From Planctomycetota bacterium (lineage in GTDB: Bacteria > Planctomycetota > UBA11346): a stretch of 11,460 nt of DNA. Below the pieces are notes generated by a model. The model made no database searches. It had not been told where the DNA came from and worked only from the letters and a program-made list of their open reading frames with translations. The stretch covers positions 1 through 11,460 of the forward strand of contig CANIXE010000039.1 of assembly GCA_947470885.1 (NCBI GenBank), read 5' to 3'. The translations under genes were made by a program, and so were the position numbers. Position 1 is the first letter of the stretch. Each line of letters opens with the position of its first letter. Of this stretch, positions 1 to 7,328 are shown one piece after another.

Positions 1-2813
1 CCTTCACTGCAGAACGGAAATCGAAATCCAGCGGCAGCGACTTCCCAGATGATCCCACAATCCGGACAAGCCCAGGACAACGCTATCATGTCGATCGAAT
101 AGCAGGGGCGCTCGCCTGCTATGGCCCGGCCATCGTGAGCCCGCTCGAAGCGACGCTGCGGACCTGGAGCGCGAATCCGGAAGCTGGAAGCCCAGGCTCC
201 CGAACGGACCTCGCCATGGAAACCACGCGGAAGCTGATCGGCTGGGTGCAGGCCACCGACGATGGGACGCGGCGAATCGCTGCGCTGCGCTGGAATCTTG
301 CGCGTCAGTGGGCTCCGCACCTGCTTATTGAACTGCGCCGGGCAACAGGCGAAAGCCTCATCCCATACGTTCACAGACGCAGCCTGATTGGCCCCGGGTC
401 CTTGATTCGATCTGGTTCCGGGATCGATGAACGGCAACGCGAAGAGCTTTGTGTTCTAGCGACCACAGGAGACACCAGTCTGGTCCCCATCATCGCCAGT
501 TGGGTCGTTACAGCTCGCCAGCGCTATGTCACCGAGATCGCCAAGTTCGAAGGCCAGCGCGGTCCTGGGACGGTTGACGCCCAGTTGCTCCGCGAGCAGG
601 CGGGGGCGATGCACTCTGCAGACACTGCCACCGCCATTCTGGAGGCGGGAGACGAGGGTCTGCTGGCTCTCATCCGGATCGGCGGCCCTGAAGCGATCGC
701 CGCCCTGCGGACCACCCTGACCGACAAACCCTGGGCTGCGCTGGCCGAAGCCGGACTCCTGCTTTTGGAAGGACAACGCGATGAGCTAACCCGGCGTGTG
801 AACGCCGAGGATTCCCGGATCTCTGAAGCCGCCGCCCTGGTCCTGTGGGTCGCTGGGTCAACCTCGGCCCAGCCGGGGCTGATCGCCGGGGCCGCCCGCC
901 GTCGCGGGGAGAGCCATCGGCTTTGGCTGGCGCGAGCAAGCGAGCTCGGACCCCTAGGTCCGGTAGCCGCCGCTATGCCGGCAACCGCCCGCGCCGAATT
1001 GCGCCTCGGTACCCTGTGCTCTGCGATTGTCTCCGAGGCAGCCGATCCAGCGGCGGCGATACGGATGCGTCGCGTATTGCTGAACTCGGCCAATCACATA
1101 AGCAGCATGCACGCCTGGGGCACCGGCCTCATTGTCAGAATAGGCCGCAACTTGGTGAAGTCGCATACGGCGACCACCGAACCCGTTTTCGGCCCGGCTG
1201 ACCGGCCGCTGTTGGAGGCTGAGTGCCTGTTCGGTTCCGGCGCCATTTGGCGCGGCATCGCCGCTAACGCCTTGGCCGGCCTGGGCGACGAACGTTCAAT
1301 CCCGGTCATCGCTGCATCAGCCGATATGGGAGCGCCCGGCGGAAGCAATCCGGTGGTACCTGCCCTTGAAGCCTACGGCCCCCACGCAGCGGCCCAGGCG
1401 GCGATGGTGCCCAAACTAGTTCCAGCTCAGGCCGATACCGGACTGGCCATGACCAGGCATCGCTATGGTACGAAGGTGCTGGCCGATCTTGGCGACATCC
1501 GTGCGGTGGAGCAGATTTTGGAAGGCTTCAAGACCCTGGCCGCCGACCGAAATCTAGCGGGCTGGAGCGATCGCGTCCGGGTCTATCTGCAAGCTGCCGA
1601 TAAGTGCACGGACGATCGACTCGTCGAAGCCTTGCTGGCCATCACCCAGGAGCGCAAGCATGAGGATCTGGCCAGGATGGCGCTGCTCCAGCTTGGTCGC
1701 TACCCTGATCCGCGAGGCGAGGCGCTTTTGATGCAGGCTTTCTCGGCCGGCAAACGCAGAGAAGGTATCCAGCTAAACGACACCTTGGCCATCGATGTGA
1801 CCCAGGCGCTCCTTAAACGGTGGGGACCTTCCGCCTTGGATCGTCTGGTCGCGTTGGCGAAGACCGGCGATGCGCGGCAACGCGGCATGGCCTGCCTCTC
1901 ATTAGCGGAATTGACCCAGAAACGCCCCGCCACGGCGAGTTATGCTACTTGGCCAGCTTCCGTTCCTGACCGTGATGGTGCAGCGGATAAGGCACGCGAA
2001 CTCACCCTGCCTATCCTAATTGCGGCACTTCAGGATGTCGATCCCACGGTGCAAAACATGGCTGCTGACGCCATGGTAACCTTCACTGGTGGTGAAGAAG
2101 AACAGGCGACGGAAATCAATGGCAAGTACACGGTCCACCGCCCAGCCGTCGTGGGGGATCGGCGCGGTATCCCAGCCCTGACTCTCTGGTTGCAGGTCGG
2201 CAACGAGCCAGGTTACCGGGTAATCGACTGTCTGGCCCGCGAAGGCGACGAGGCGGTAGGGCTAGCCCTCTTGGGGCCGCTCGCACGCGGTAGAGCCTGG
2301 CGGAATACGGGCCAGGGGTCTGTCCTGCTGGCCATTGGCCGACTCCATCCCCCGGGCGCGGTTGCGGCTCTGGAACGGATCGCCACGGAAGACCCGGTTT
2401 CGCGTGACGACCAATTCAGTTTCATCGCGCTCGATGGCTTGGCCCTGCACGGCACGGCAGGGCAGGAGGCCCTCGACCGTCTGCAACAAAGCGTTCGCAG
2501 CCACAGCCTGCGGGCTCATATCGCAGATCTACTGAGCAAAAGCCGGCGGCTTGATATTCGAATAACCCAGCGACAGCTTGATGCCTGCTTGGCAGACCCA
2601 GGCGCGAAGGAGTTCCAAGAGGACGGCAACAACGCGGGACAGGCCAGGAACACACACGAAGGCACCTGCATCACGTTCCTGCACGCCATGGTCCGCTCTG
2701 ATCGGGAGGCCGCCCGGCTTGCATCAGCTTCGTTGTTCCGGGTTGGTTCAGAGCATTTGACCAGCATGACCCTGCAAACACTTGCGCTCTCTCGGCTGTA
2801 CCACTCTAAGTAA
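1..2813 (+). CDS. Large HEAT-repeat-like protein, 5' end outside the window
   Basis: The frame ending in TAA at 2811-2813 stays open back to position 3 with no stop, so about 936 residues are visible and the true start lies upstream. The GTG at 135 is only the first in-frame start-like codon seen. The residues before it (for example RIAGALACYGPAIV) read as natural protein continuous with what follows. The protein is made of repeated amphipathic helical pairs rich in Ala and Leu. Clear HEAT-type units lie near 1285-1330 (GDERSIPVIAASA), 1650-1750 (DLARMALLQLGRYPDP) and 2030-2090 (DPTVQNMAADAMVTF). No signal peptide, membrane helix or catalytic motif is visible. Such solenoids usually serve as protein-binding scaffolds, and no specific function can be given. 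Third codon positions are less uniformly G/C than in argH, which may mean a different origin. Fold fairly sure, role unknown. Confidence 0.8.
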   Translation, partial: FTAERKSKSSGSDFPDDPTIRTSPGQRYHVDRIAGALACYGPAIVSPLEATLRTWSANPEAGSPGSRTDLAMETTRKLIGWVQATDDGTRRIAALRWNLARQWAPHLLIELRRATGESLIPYVHRRSLIGPGSLIRSGSGIDERQREELCVLATTGDTSLVPIIASWVVTARQRYVTEIAKFEGQRGPGTVDAQLLREQAGAMHSADTATAILEAGDEGLLALIRIGGPEAIAALRTTLTDKPWAALAEAGLLLLEGQRDELTRRVNAEDSRISEAAALVLWVAGSTSAQPGLIAGAARRRGESHRLWLARASELGPLGPVAAAMPATARAELRLGTLCSAIVSEAADPAAAIRMRRVLLNSANHISSMHAWGTGLIVRIGRNLVKSHTATTEPVFGPADRPLLEAECLFGSGAIWRGIAANALAGLGDERSIPVIAASADMGAPGGSNPVVPALEAYGPHAAAQAAMVPKLVPAQADTGLAMTRHRYGTKVLADLGDIRAVEQILEGFKTLAADRNLAGWSDRVRVYLQAADKCTDDRLVEALLAITQERKHEDLARMALLQLGRYPDPRGEALLMQAFSAGKRREGIQLNDTLAIDVTQALLKRWGPSALDRLVALAKTGDARQRGMACLSLAELTQKRPATASYATWPASVPDRDGAADKARELTLPILIAALQDVDPTVQNMAADAMVTFTGGEEEQATEINGKYTVHRPAVVGDRRGIPALTLWLQVGNEPGYRVIDCLAREGDEAVGLALLGPLARGRAWRNTGQGSVLLAIGRLHPPGAVAALERIATEDPVSRDDQFSFIALDGLALHGTAGQEALDRLQQSVRSHSLRAHIADLLSKSRRLDIRITQRQLDACLADPGAKEFQEDGNNAGQARNTHEGTCITFLHAMVRSDREAARLASASLFRVGSEHLTSMTLQTLALSRLYHSK

Positions 2814-3195
2814 ACGCCGTTCTGCTAGTGATGGTGGCCATGGTGTAAGCGTATTTATTACGCGTAGCGGAAACGGAGAATGGTTGGTCGCATGTAACCG
2901 CCAGGGTGTGGGCCAGTGGCGTCCCGCCGGCGCTGGCCACCGCCCCACCCATCAGGACGCCGCTGGTGCGGTGGCGGCGGACCCTGGCCCCGTTGGCCAG
3001 TTGCAGGGCGGTCTGTACGGCGGCTCCGATCATCCAGGGTAGGGCGGCAGGGATTCCAGCTCCTAACCAGGCTACTCCAGCGGAGTTGCCGAGGATCAGG
3101 GTTAGGTCGACTAGAGGCATTCTGGCGAGGATGAATTGGGCGAGGTGGTGGGCGCACAGGCCCAGGTCGTCCTGGGCAGGATCAGCTATTCCCCG
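2806..3195 (-). pseudogene. Possible minus-strand gene remnant between the HEAT-like gene and the nucleotidyltransferase
   Basis: The stretch 2814-3222 holds no convincing intact gene. On the minus strand one frame is open from 3195 to a TAG at 2806-2808, where it overlaps the end of the HEAT-like gene by 8 bases. Its only ATG is at 3120 (104 residues), but the 25 codons before it also look protein-like (LCAHHLAQFILAR), suggesting a gene that has lost its start. The middle is hydrophobic (LGAGIPAALPWMIGAAVQTA, GVLMGGAVASAGG) with mostly G/C third positions, as expected for real coding DNA here. The last 30 codons lose that bias and become AT-rich. I do not recognise a family. It could be a decayed small membrane protein or chance; the plus-strand frame over the same bases (2906-3202) looks less natural. 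Confidence 0.28.
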
Positions 3196-3202
3196 TCAAT
3201 GA

Positions 3203-3221
3203 GTATCGGATAGATTGATAC
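3203..3221. promoter_or_regulatory. Short inverted repeat abutting the nucleotidyltransferase start codon
   Basis: GTATC at 3203-3207 is matched by GATAC at 3217-3221 around a 9-base spacer. The repeat ends one base before the ATG at 3223, in a locally AT-rich patch, and fills the place where a ribosome-binding site would lie; no Shine-Dalgarno sequence is visible there. AbiE-type systems are known to be autoregulated by the antitoxin binding inverted repeats in the promoter, so an operator is possible. The arms are only 5 bases, so chance is also possible. Confidence 0.3.
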
Positions 3222-3222
3222 C

Positions 3223-3762
3223 ATGCACCCCCGCGACACCCTGGAGGCCTTTGATCGGTTTCTCGCCAGCCACGGCATCCGGGCCGATTTGGTGATCATC
3301 GGCGGCGCGGCCTTGGCTCTCTTGGGAGTGATTGATCGCCCAACCCGGGATTGCGATGTTCTGGAACCGTTGGTCGATGTCGCCTTGGCGGATCACGCCC
3401 GGAGATTTGCGGCGGTTCGCTCCGCGGCTGGACATCCCCTGGCGGTCGACTGGCTGAACCACGGACCCTCATCCTTGGTCCAGGTATTGCCCGTGGGGTG
3501 GCGGGATCGGGTCGACGTGTTGTTCACGGGTCAGGCGCTGACCCTGCGGACCTTGGGCCATCGGGATCTCTTGGCGACCAAGTTATGGGCGCTCTGCGAT
3601 CGGGGCACGGATCTGGCCGATTGCCGGGCGATGGGGCCGACAGCGGACGATCTGATCGCGCTTCGACCCTGGTTGGCCGACCAGGACATGAATCCCCACT
3701 GGCAGGCTCATGTCGACGCGGTGCTGGCTGATCTGGCCAGACGGTGTGGCCATGGGCTATAA
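3223..3762 (+). CDS. MNT/AbiEii-like nucleotidyltransferase (putative toxin of a two-gene unit)
   Basis: This 179-residue protein has the layout of a minimal nucleotidyltransferase. A hydrophobic strand runs into Gly-Gly (VIIGGAA, residues 24-30), followed by the acidic pair D43 and D45 in PTRDCD, and a candidate third metal-binding Asp, D98, in RVDVLF. A helical segment RDLLATKLWALCDRGTDLAD (114-133), with K120, D130 and D133, resembles the conserved block after the catalytic core in AbiEii and DUF6036-type proteins. In that superfamily, toxin members transfer nucleotides to RNA or protein targets; the substrate here cannot be read. The ATG at 3223 follows an inverted repeat and has no clear ribosome-binding site. 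The 3' end overlaps the next gene by 11 bases, so the two are very likely co-translated. Nucleotidyltransferase fold likely; toxin role inferred. Confidence 0.75.
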   Translation: MHPRDTLEAFDRFLASHGIRADLVIIGGAALALLGVIDRPTRDCDVLEPLVDVALADHARRFAAVRSAAGHPLAVDWLNHGPSSLVQVLPVGWRDRVDVLFTGQALTLRTLGHRDLLATKLWALCDRGTDLADCRAMGPTADDLIALRPWLADQDMNPHWQAHVDAVLADLARRCGHGL

Positions 3763-4465
3763 ACGCACCATCTCGCCGTTGACCGGCGACATCGTCTCGG
3801 TTCCGGCCCGGTTGGCGGGGCTGGGCATGGCCCTTGGGGTCGAACCGGAAGCGGAGGCCAACATCGAGGACGCCCTGTTGGCGGCGGTCCGGGAGGGGAT
3901 GGAGGCCGGGGATTTGCGCCTCCTGGGGTTGGTGACGGCCTGGTTGGAGCGGTACCGGCCCTGGGTCAATGCCGATCGCATCATCCGTTGCCTGCGTGCC
4001 GAGCCGAGCCCGCGGATCCAGGCGTTCTGGTGCTCCCGGGCCCAGGACTGGGCTAGGGATCAGCGTTGGAAACGCCTACGGACCACCCCGGTGGACCCGG
4101 TGGATCTGTTGCCCGTGGGCACGGCATTCCACCTCGCCCGCAACGGCGAGGATCCCCGATTCCAGGGGACGGTCCTGCGGGTGCCCAATGGCACCCTCCG
4201 GGATCGCCCGGGGGATGTGGAAGCCGCCCATGAGATCGCCCGTCGTCACCACGCCTTCCGCTGGCGGATTCTGGTGGGGCCTGGGTACCGCGCGGATTGC
4301 CTGGCCTGTCTGGAAGTGCACCCGGAGGTGACGGCTGCCGAATTGGCCCGCCGGACCTATGCCTCGTTTGCCACGGCCTGGGGCGTGATGCGGGATGTGC
4401 GATTGCTGGGCGGTCTGTCTGCGGTGGTTCAACGACTTCAGGTGCCGACTTCGGTGGTGTCCTGA
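3752..4465 (+). CDS. Partner of the nucleotidyltransferase with C-terminal HTH-like segment (putative antitoxin)
   Basis: The gene encodes 237 residues from ATG 3752, which overlaps the end of the nucleotidyltransferase gene by 11 bases. GTG 3746 is a possible alternative. The in-frame ATG at 3710 would extend 42 bases further into the upstream gene and adds residues unlike the rest. The N-terminal part is helical (DALLAAVREGMEAGDLRLLG and following). The C-terminus carries HPEVTAAELARRTYASFATA and a following helix (roughly 193-220), which has helix-turn-helix spacing and would suit DNA binding. In AbiE systems the antitoxin AbiEi is a winged-helix repressor encoded before the toxin; here the order is reversed. 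I do not recognise a named family, so the antitoxin role rests on gene overlap, the HTH-like tail and the neighbour. It could instead be a substrate-recognition subunit. Confidence 0.65.
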   Translation: MGYKRTISPLTGDIVSVPARLAGLGMALGVEPEAEANIEDALLAAVREGMEAGDLRLLGLVTAWLERYRPWVNADRIIRCLRAEPSPRIQAFWCSRAQDWARDQRWKRLRTTPVDPVDLLPVGTAFHLARNGEDPRFQGTVLRVPNGTLRDRPGDVEAAHEIARRHHAFRWRILVGPGYRADCLACLEVHPEVTAAELARRTYASFATAWGVMRDVRLLGGLSAVVQRLQVPTSVVS

Positions 4466-4528
4466 CCGGCTGTTGGCGGAACCTCTTGGTCTTCGCCACC
4501 AGGGGATTAACTTGTCGGTGACGCCAAT

Positions 4529-4545
4529 GTTCCAAATTTGGTAAC
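4529..4545. promoter_or_regulatory. AT-rich palindrome upstream of the sigma-fusion gene
   Basis: The core CCAAATTTGG (4532-4541) is a perfect 10-base palindrome. It extends to GTT on the left and AAC on the right with a single extra T. It stands out as an AT-rich island in GC-rich DNA, in the 109-bp gap between the nucleotidyltransferase pair and the gene starting at 4575, about 30 bases before that start. Position and symmetry suit a binding site for a dimeric regulator, but there is only one copy and no known consensus is matched. Confidence 0.3.
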
Positions 4546-4574
4546 AACCACCCCTTGGGCGGTGTTCCTGGGAT

Positions 4575-6134
4575 ATGAATACGTTGACCGCCATCGCTCC
4601 AACCTCCCCAACCGCGTCCCTCCTGGTCCAGGCGGCGACGGATCCCTCCGCCATCGCGGCCCTGGCGGAAGTGGAATCCCCCGCCCTCCGTGCCTGGCTG
4701 ACCCGGATCCTCCGGGATGGGGATCTGGCGGAGGAGGCCGTGCAGGAGGCCTGGGTGGGTCTGCTTCGGGGCGGGTGGGCCTTCGTGCCACGCACCACGG
4801 ACGGGGATGGGGATGCCCGGGCCTGGTTGCGCCAGGTGGCGTTGCGCACGGCCCTGAATCTCCGCCGGAGCCAGCGGAATGCCCAGCATTGGCACCGGGC
4901 GGCGATGTCCCGTCCGACCCCGGCCCGGGATCCCCTGGAGGTCCTGGAAGCCAAGGATCTCCAAGAGGTTATCAGTGTCTGTCTCGAGCAACTGCCCCTA
5001 CCCCAGCGCCAGGCGGTGGTGCTGCGTTACCACGAAGACCTGGATTACCAGGCCATCGGCGTGGCCCAGGGTTGCACGGCCCTGACCGCCCGGGTACGGG
5101 CCTGGCGGGGATTGCGGCGGCTGCGCCAGGGGTTGCTCCTCCTGGGACTGGTCCTGGTCCGGGGTGAATCCCTGGGGGCTGTGGAGTGCCTGGACGGACT
5201 GCCATCCTCCCAGATGGGTTCCGTCGCGCCTGCGCCTTCATTCCAGGGACGTCCGGGCCTCGATGCCTGGCCGGTGAAGTCGTTGTTCCGCCGGTGGGGA
5301 CCGGCGTTGGCAACCGTTGGAGCGGTGATGGTGGGTGGTGTTATCTGGTCTGCCCGGGGGGAGTCTCCGGCGGGGACGGAATCCGCCAGTTCGCCGTGGC
5401 TGGTTCGAAAAGCATTGTCGGTGGTGTTGGCCAAGCCTCGGCTGCCCCTTCGGGAAGCGGATGGCAAAACCGCCGACAAGAACCAGCAGATCGCCGTCAA
5501 TGCCCGGTTGGTCCGCTGGACCTCGCCCTGCCCCTGGCCGGCAGATCGGATCCGGGTCTTGGACCGGGTTGCGGGCGGCCGGATGTTGTCCGAACTTGCC
5601 CAGGAACGCGGATGCGAGCGGCTTGCCGAGCCTAAAATTCTTCTTCTTTCAGGGCAGTCCGGTTCCATTGAAATAGTGAACGAGCTGGCCTTCATCGCAG
5701 GGCATCGACGGCGGAATGATGTGGTGGAACCGTGCACCGAGACCATGGATTATGGCAATCAACTGGACGTGACCTGTAAGGCAGACAGGGACGACGTCCT
5801 CCTGGAGAACCTGTTCAGTCTGGAGCGAAGCCTGCAGAGCATGACGCCTCGCCAGTTCAGCTACACGGGGCCCGGGAACACGACGGAAAATCTGAATTGG
5901 GAAGAACCGAGGATTCGTGAGACCCGATCCCTTCCGCTGGGGGCAGAGGGCATCCGCCTGCGCCCAGGTGAGGTCCTGCTGGTTCCGCCGGGACCGACCC
6001 AGGATCTCATCGTGACTCCAGATGCCGTCCGGCAGGAACCCGTTTCCCATGCCGAAGGCGCCTGGCTGCTCCTCAGTGCCGAGCAGACCGGACCGGCAGC
6101 CCCCGTTGTGCCGGCGCCGGTGGGTAGATCCTAA
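4575..6134 (+). CDS. ECF-type sigma factor fused to one membrane helix and a secretin-like C-terminal region
   Basis: This 519-residue protein begins like an ECF sigma factor. A region-2-like block spans about 37-100 (LAEEAVQEAWVGLL, then ARAWLRQVALRTALNLRRS), and region 4 spans about 125-185 (LPLPQRQAVVLRYHEDLDYQ, then a recognition-helix-like segment). A single hydrophobic helix lies at about 242-259 (GPALATVGAVMVGGVIWSA), preceded by R239 and R240, which predicts the sigma part inside and the C-terminus outside. Residues 306-480 follow the order of a secretin core: a starting strand (QIAVNARLVRW), EPKILLLSGQSGSIEI (352-367), YGNQLDVTCKADRDDVLLE (393-411) and RLRPGEVLLVPP (461-472). They lack the usual closing Gly-Gly. 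No anti-sigma gene is adjacent. ATG 4575 has only a weak upstream GGGA. The sigma part is clear; the secretin likeness is my own reading of patterns. Confidence 0.8.
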   Translation: MNTLTAIAPTSPTASLLVQAATDPSAIAALAEVESPALRAWLTRILRDGDLAEEAVQEAWVGLLRGGWAFVPRTTDGDGDARAWLRQVALRTALNLRRSQRNAQHWHRAAMSRPTPARDPLEVLEAKDLQEVISVCLEQLPLPQRQAVVLRYHEDLDYQAIGVAQGCTALTARVRAWRGLRRLRQGLLLLGLVLVRGESLGAVECLDGLPSSQMGSVAPAPSFQGRPGLDAWPVKSLFRRWGPALATVGAVMVGGVIWSARGESPAGTESASSPWLVRKALSVVLAKPRLPLREADGKTADKNQQIAVNARLVRWTSPCPWPADRIRVLDRVAGGRMLSELAQERGCERLAEPKILLLSGQSGSIEIVNELAFIAGHRRRNDVVEPCTETMDYGNQLDVTCKADRDDVLLENLFSLERSLQSMTPRQFSYTGPGNTTENLNWEEPRIRETRSLPLGAEGIRLRPGEVLLVPPGPTQDLIVTPDAVRQEPVSHAEGAWLLLSAEQTGPAAPVVPAPVGRS

Positions 6135-6147
6135 TCCCGGGACCTAC
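6124..6147. terminator. Hairpin spanning both stop codons of converging genes
   Basis: GTAGATCCT (6124-6132) can pair with GGGACCTAC (6139-6147) with one mismatch and one G-U pair around a 6-base loop. The stem covers the TAA of the sigma-fusion gene and the TAG of cysH, which are only 9 bases apart. A shared terminator would make sense here, but there is no run of T on either side, so an intrinsic terminator is not well supported. Confidence 0.25.
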
Positions 6148-6848
6148 TTCAGATTTCCCGCGTGGAGCCCGCACTCTTTCTTGGTGCCTTCTTCCCACCA
6201 CCAGCGGCCCTCCCGCTCGTGCTGGCCGGGCAGGATCGCCTTGGTGCAGGGCTCGCAGCCGATGGAGACGAAGCCCCGTTCGTGGAGGGGATTGAACGGC
6301 ACCCCCAAGGCGCGGATGGCTAGCCAGACGTCCGCGGAACTGGTTTCCGCCAGGGGATTGAACTTCATCAGGTCGCCGCCGCCCAGACCCTTGAACACCG
6401 GATCCACCTGGACCCGGGGAACATTGCCGCGGGTAGGACTCTGGTCCCGGCGTTGGCCGGTGAGCCAGGCCCGCAGGCCTGAAAGCTGCTGGCGCAGGGG
6501 ATTCACCTTGCGGATGTCGCAGCACTCCTTGTGGCCGTCCTGATAGAAACTGAACAGGCCCTTGGCCCGGACCAGGGCGGTCAGCTGGGCGGCGTCGGGA
6601 ATGCAGTATTCGATGTGCAGGTGGTAGCGATCTTCGACGACCTGGAAAAACCGGTAGGTCTCGGGATGCAGCCGGCCGGTGTCCAGGCTGAATACCCGGA
6701 ACGGACGCTTGGTCTGGGCCGCGTATTCGATCAGCAGCACATCTTCTGCACCGCTGAAGCTGATCGCCGCATCAGCGCCGAAATCCTTCAAGGCGGCGTC
6801 GATCAGGTCGACGGGATCGGTGAGGGCGGCGTAGGCGGCGAGGGTCAT
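6144..6848 (-). CDS. cysH: Assimilatory APS reductase (CysH family, iron-sulfur type)
   Basis: The 234-residue product reduces activated sulfate to sulfite for cysteine synthesis. The nucleotide-binding motif SFSGAEDVLLIEYA (30-43), SLDTGRLHPETY (54-65), KVNPL (114-118) and RRDQSPTRG (133-141) are those of the PAPS/APS reductase family. It carries C109-C110 in KECCDIRK and C198/C201 in GCEPC, the four-cysteine set that binds a [4Fe-4S] cluster and marks the APS-using form. The catalytic cysteine is C226 in the C-terminal KKECGLH. Length is normal for the family. The ATG at 6846-6848 overlaps the TGA of the upstream membrane-protein gene (ATGA), so translation is probably coupled. No other sulfate-assimilation gene is in the window. 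Family very sure; APS rather than PAPS preference is inferred from the cysteines. Confidence 0.95.
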   Translation of the reverse strand: MTLAAYAALTDPVDLIDAALKDFGADAAISFSGAEDVLLIEYAAQTKRPFRVFSLDTGRLHPETYRFFQVVEDRYHLHIEYCIPDAAQLTALVRAKGLFSFYQDGHKECCDIRKVNPLRQQLSGLRAWLTGQRRDQSPTRGNVPRVQVDPVFKGLGGGDLMKFNPLAETSSADVWLAIRALGVPFNPLHERGFVSIGCEPCTKAILPGQHEREGRWWWEEGTKKECGLHAGNLK

Positions 6849-7201
6849 GGTGGGGACTGGCGGGGTTGGGAATGGCTGGAGAGGTAGGGTGTGGAAACGG
6901 CGATCACCTGGTCGTCATCCCCGGGTTTCTTCGGGGTGCCGGAAAACCGCAGGTCGACGCGGATCACCGGGCAGGCGGGATGGTGGAACACCTCAGCGCC
7001 GTCGGGCCGGCGGAATACGAAGTGGTAGCGGGCCTCAATGGCCGCCCGCCGTTCCCCCAGTTGGATCGAACCCAGGTCGTTGGCCGCCGCCAGGGCCGGA
7101 TCCCGGACGGTGCGGGCCCGACCATGGAGGGCGAAGGGCAGGCTGGCGAGCAGCAGAAATCCACCGCCGATCCACAGCACCGCCGCCAGGTCCCGGATCA
7201 T
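6845..7201 (-). CDS. Small single-helix membrane protein of unknown function
   Basis: From ATG 7201 this encodes 118 residues. A hydrophobic helix lies at about 5-26 (AAVLWIGGGFLLLASLPFAL), followed by a basic stretch (HGRARTVR), then a polar domain of about 85 residues rich in short strands (ARYHFVFRRPDGAEVFHHPA). I do not recognise the family. Start choice: 7201 is strongly favoured because its first four codons are duplicated at the end of the upstream sigma gene (7372-7383), where they overlap that gene's stop as ATGA. The longer options at 7216 and 7267 begin inside the inserted element. The stop overlaps the cysH start. It lies just after a sigma gene, but it lacks the HxxxCxxC motif of zinc-binding anti-sigma factors, so an anti-sigma role is only a possibility. 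Confidence 0.75.
   Translation of the reverse strand: MIRDLAAVLWIGGGFLLLASLPFALHGRARTVRDPALAAANDLGSIQLGERRAAIEARYHFVFRRPDGAEVFHHPACPVIRVDLRFSGTPKKPGDDDQVIAVSTPYLSSHSQPRQSPP
7190..7201. repeat. Left copy of 12-bp direct repeat (target-site duplication)
   Basis: GTCCCGGATCAT here is identical to 7372-7383. Neighbouring bases differ on both sides (G versus C before, T versus A after), so the match is exactly 12 bases. On the minus strand it encodes Met-Ile-Arg-Asp, the start of the membrane-protein gene. Confidence 0.85.
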
Positions 7202-7213
7202 TCTAAACCCGGC

Positions 7214-7248
7214 CATGGATTCACGCGGAGGCGCGGAGACGCGGAGAA
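7214..7248. repeat. Left inverted-repeat arm of the element
   Basis: It reads CATGG, ATT, CACGC, then GGAGGC, GCGGAGAC and GCGGAGAA, an 8-base tandem unit repeated about three times. It is the reverse complement of 7329-7367 apart from one A/G change and four extra bases in the right arm. Confidence 0.85.
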
Positions 7249-7328
7249 GGCAAGCGGTTGAACCCAAAAATGACGTTCACCAGGTTGATGATCCGTCAAT
7301 AACATTGGTTCAGGGCGGAAAAAAAGTG

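Noticed and set aside
135..137. GTG as the start of the HEAT-like gene
   Set aside because: The same frame is open back to position 3 with protein-like residues, so this is probably an internal codon.
2849..2863. Hairpin GCGTA-TTTAT-TACGC after the HEAT-like gene
   Set aside because: The stem is only 5 base pairs with no T-run, too weak to call a terminator.
4478..4483. GGAACC as an ECF -35 box before the sigma fusion
   Set aside because: No GTC-type -10 box lies at 16-17 bases; the nearest GTC is about 30 bases away.
4053..4991. Long minus-strand frames opposite the HTH-like partner and sigma fusion
   Set aside because: They are Pro/Gly/Arg-rich with no recognisable motifs and are mirrored by real genes on the plus strand.
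7202..7267. Longer starts (7216, 7267) for the small membrane protein
   Set aside because: They lie inside the inserted element; the duplicated ATGATCCGGGAC shows that 7201 is the ancestral start.
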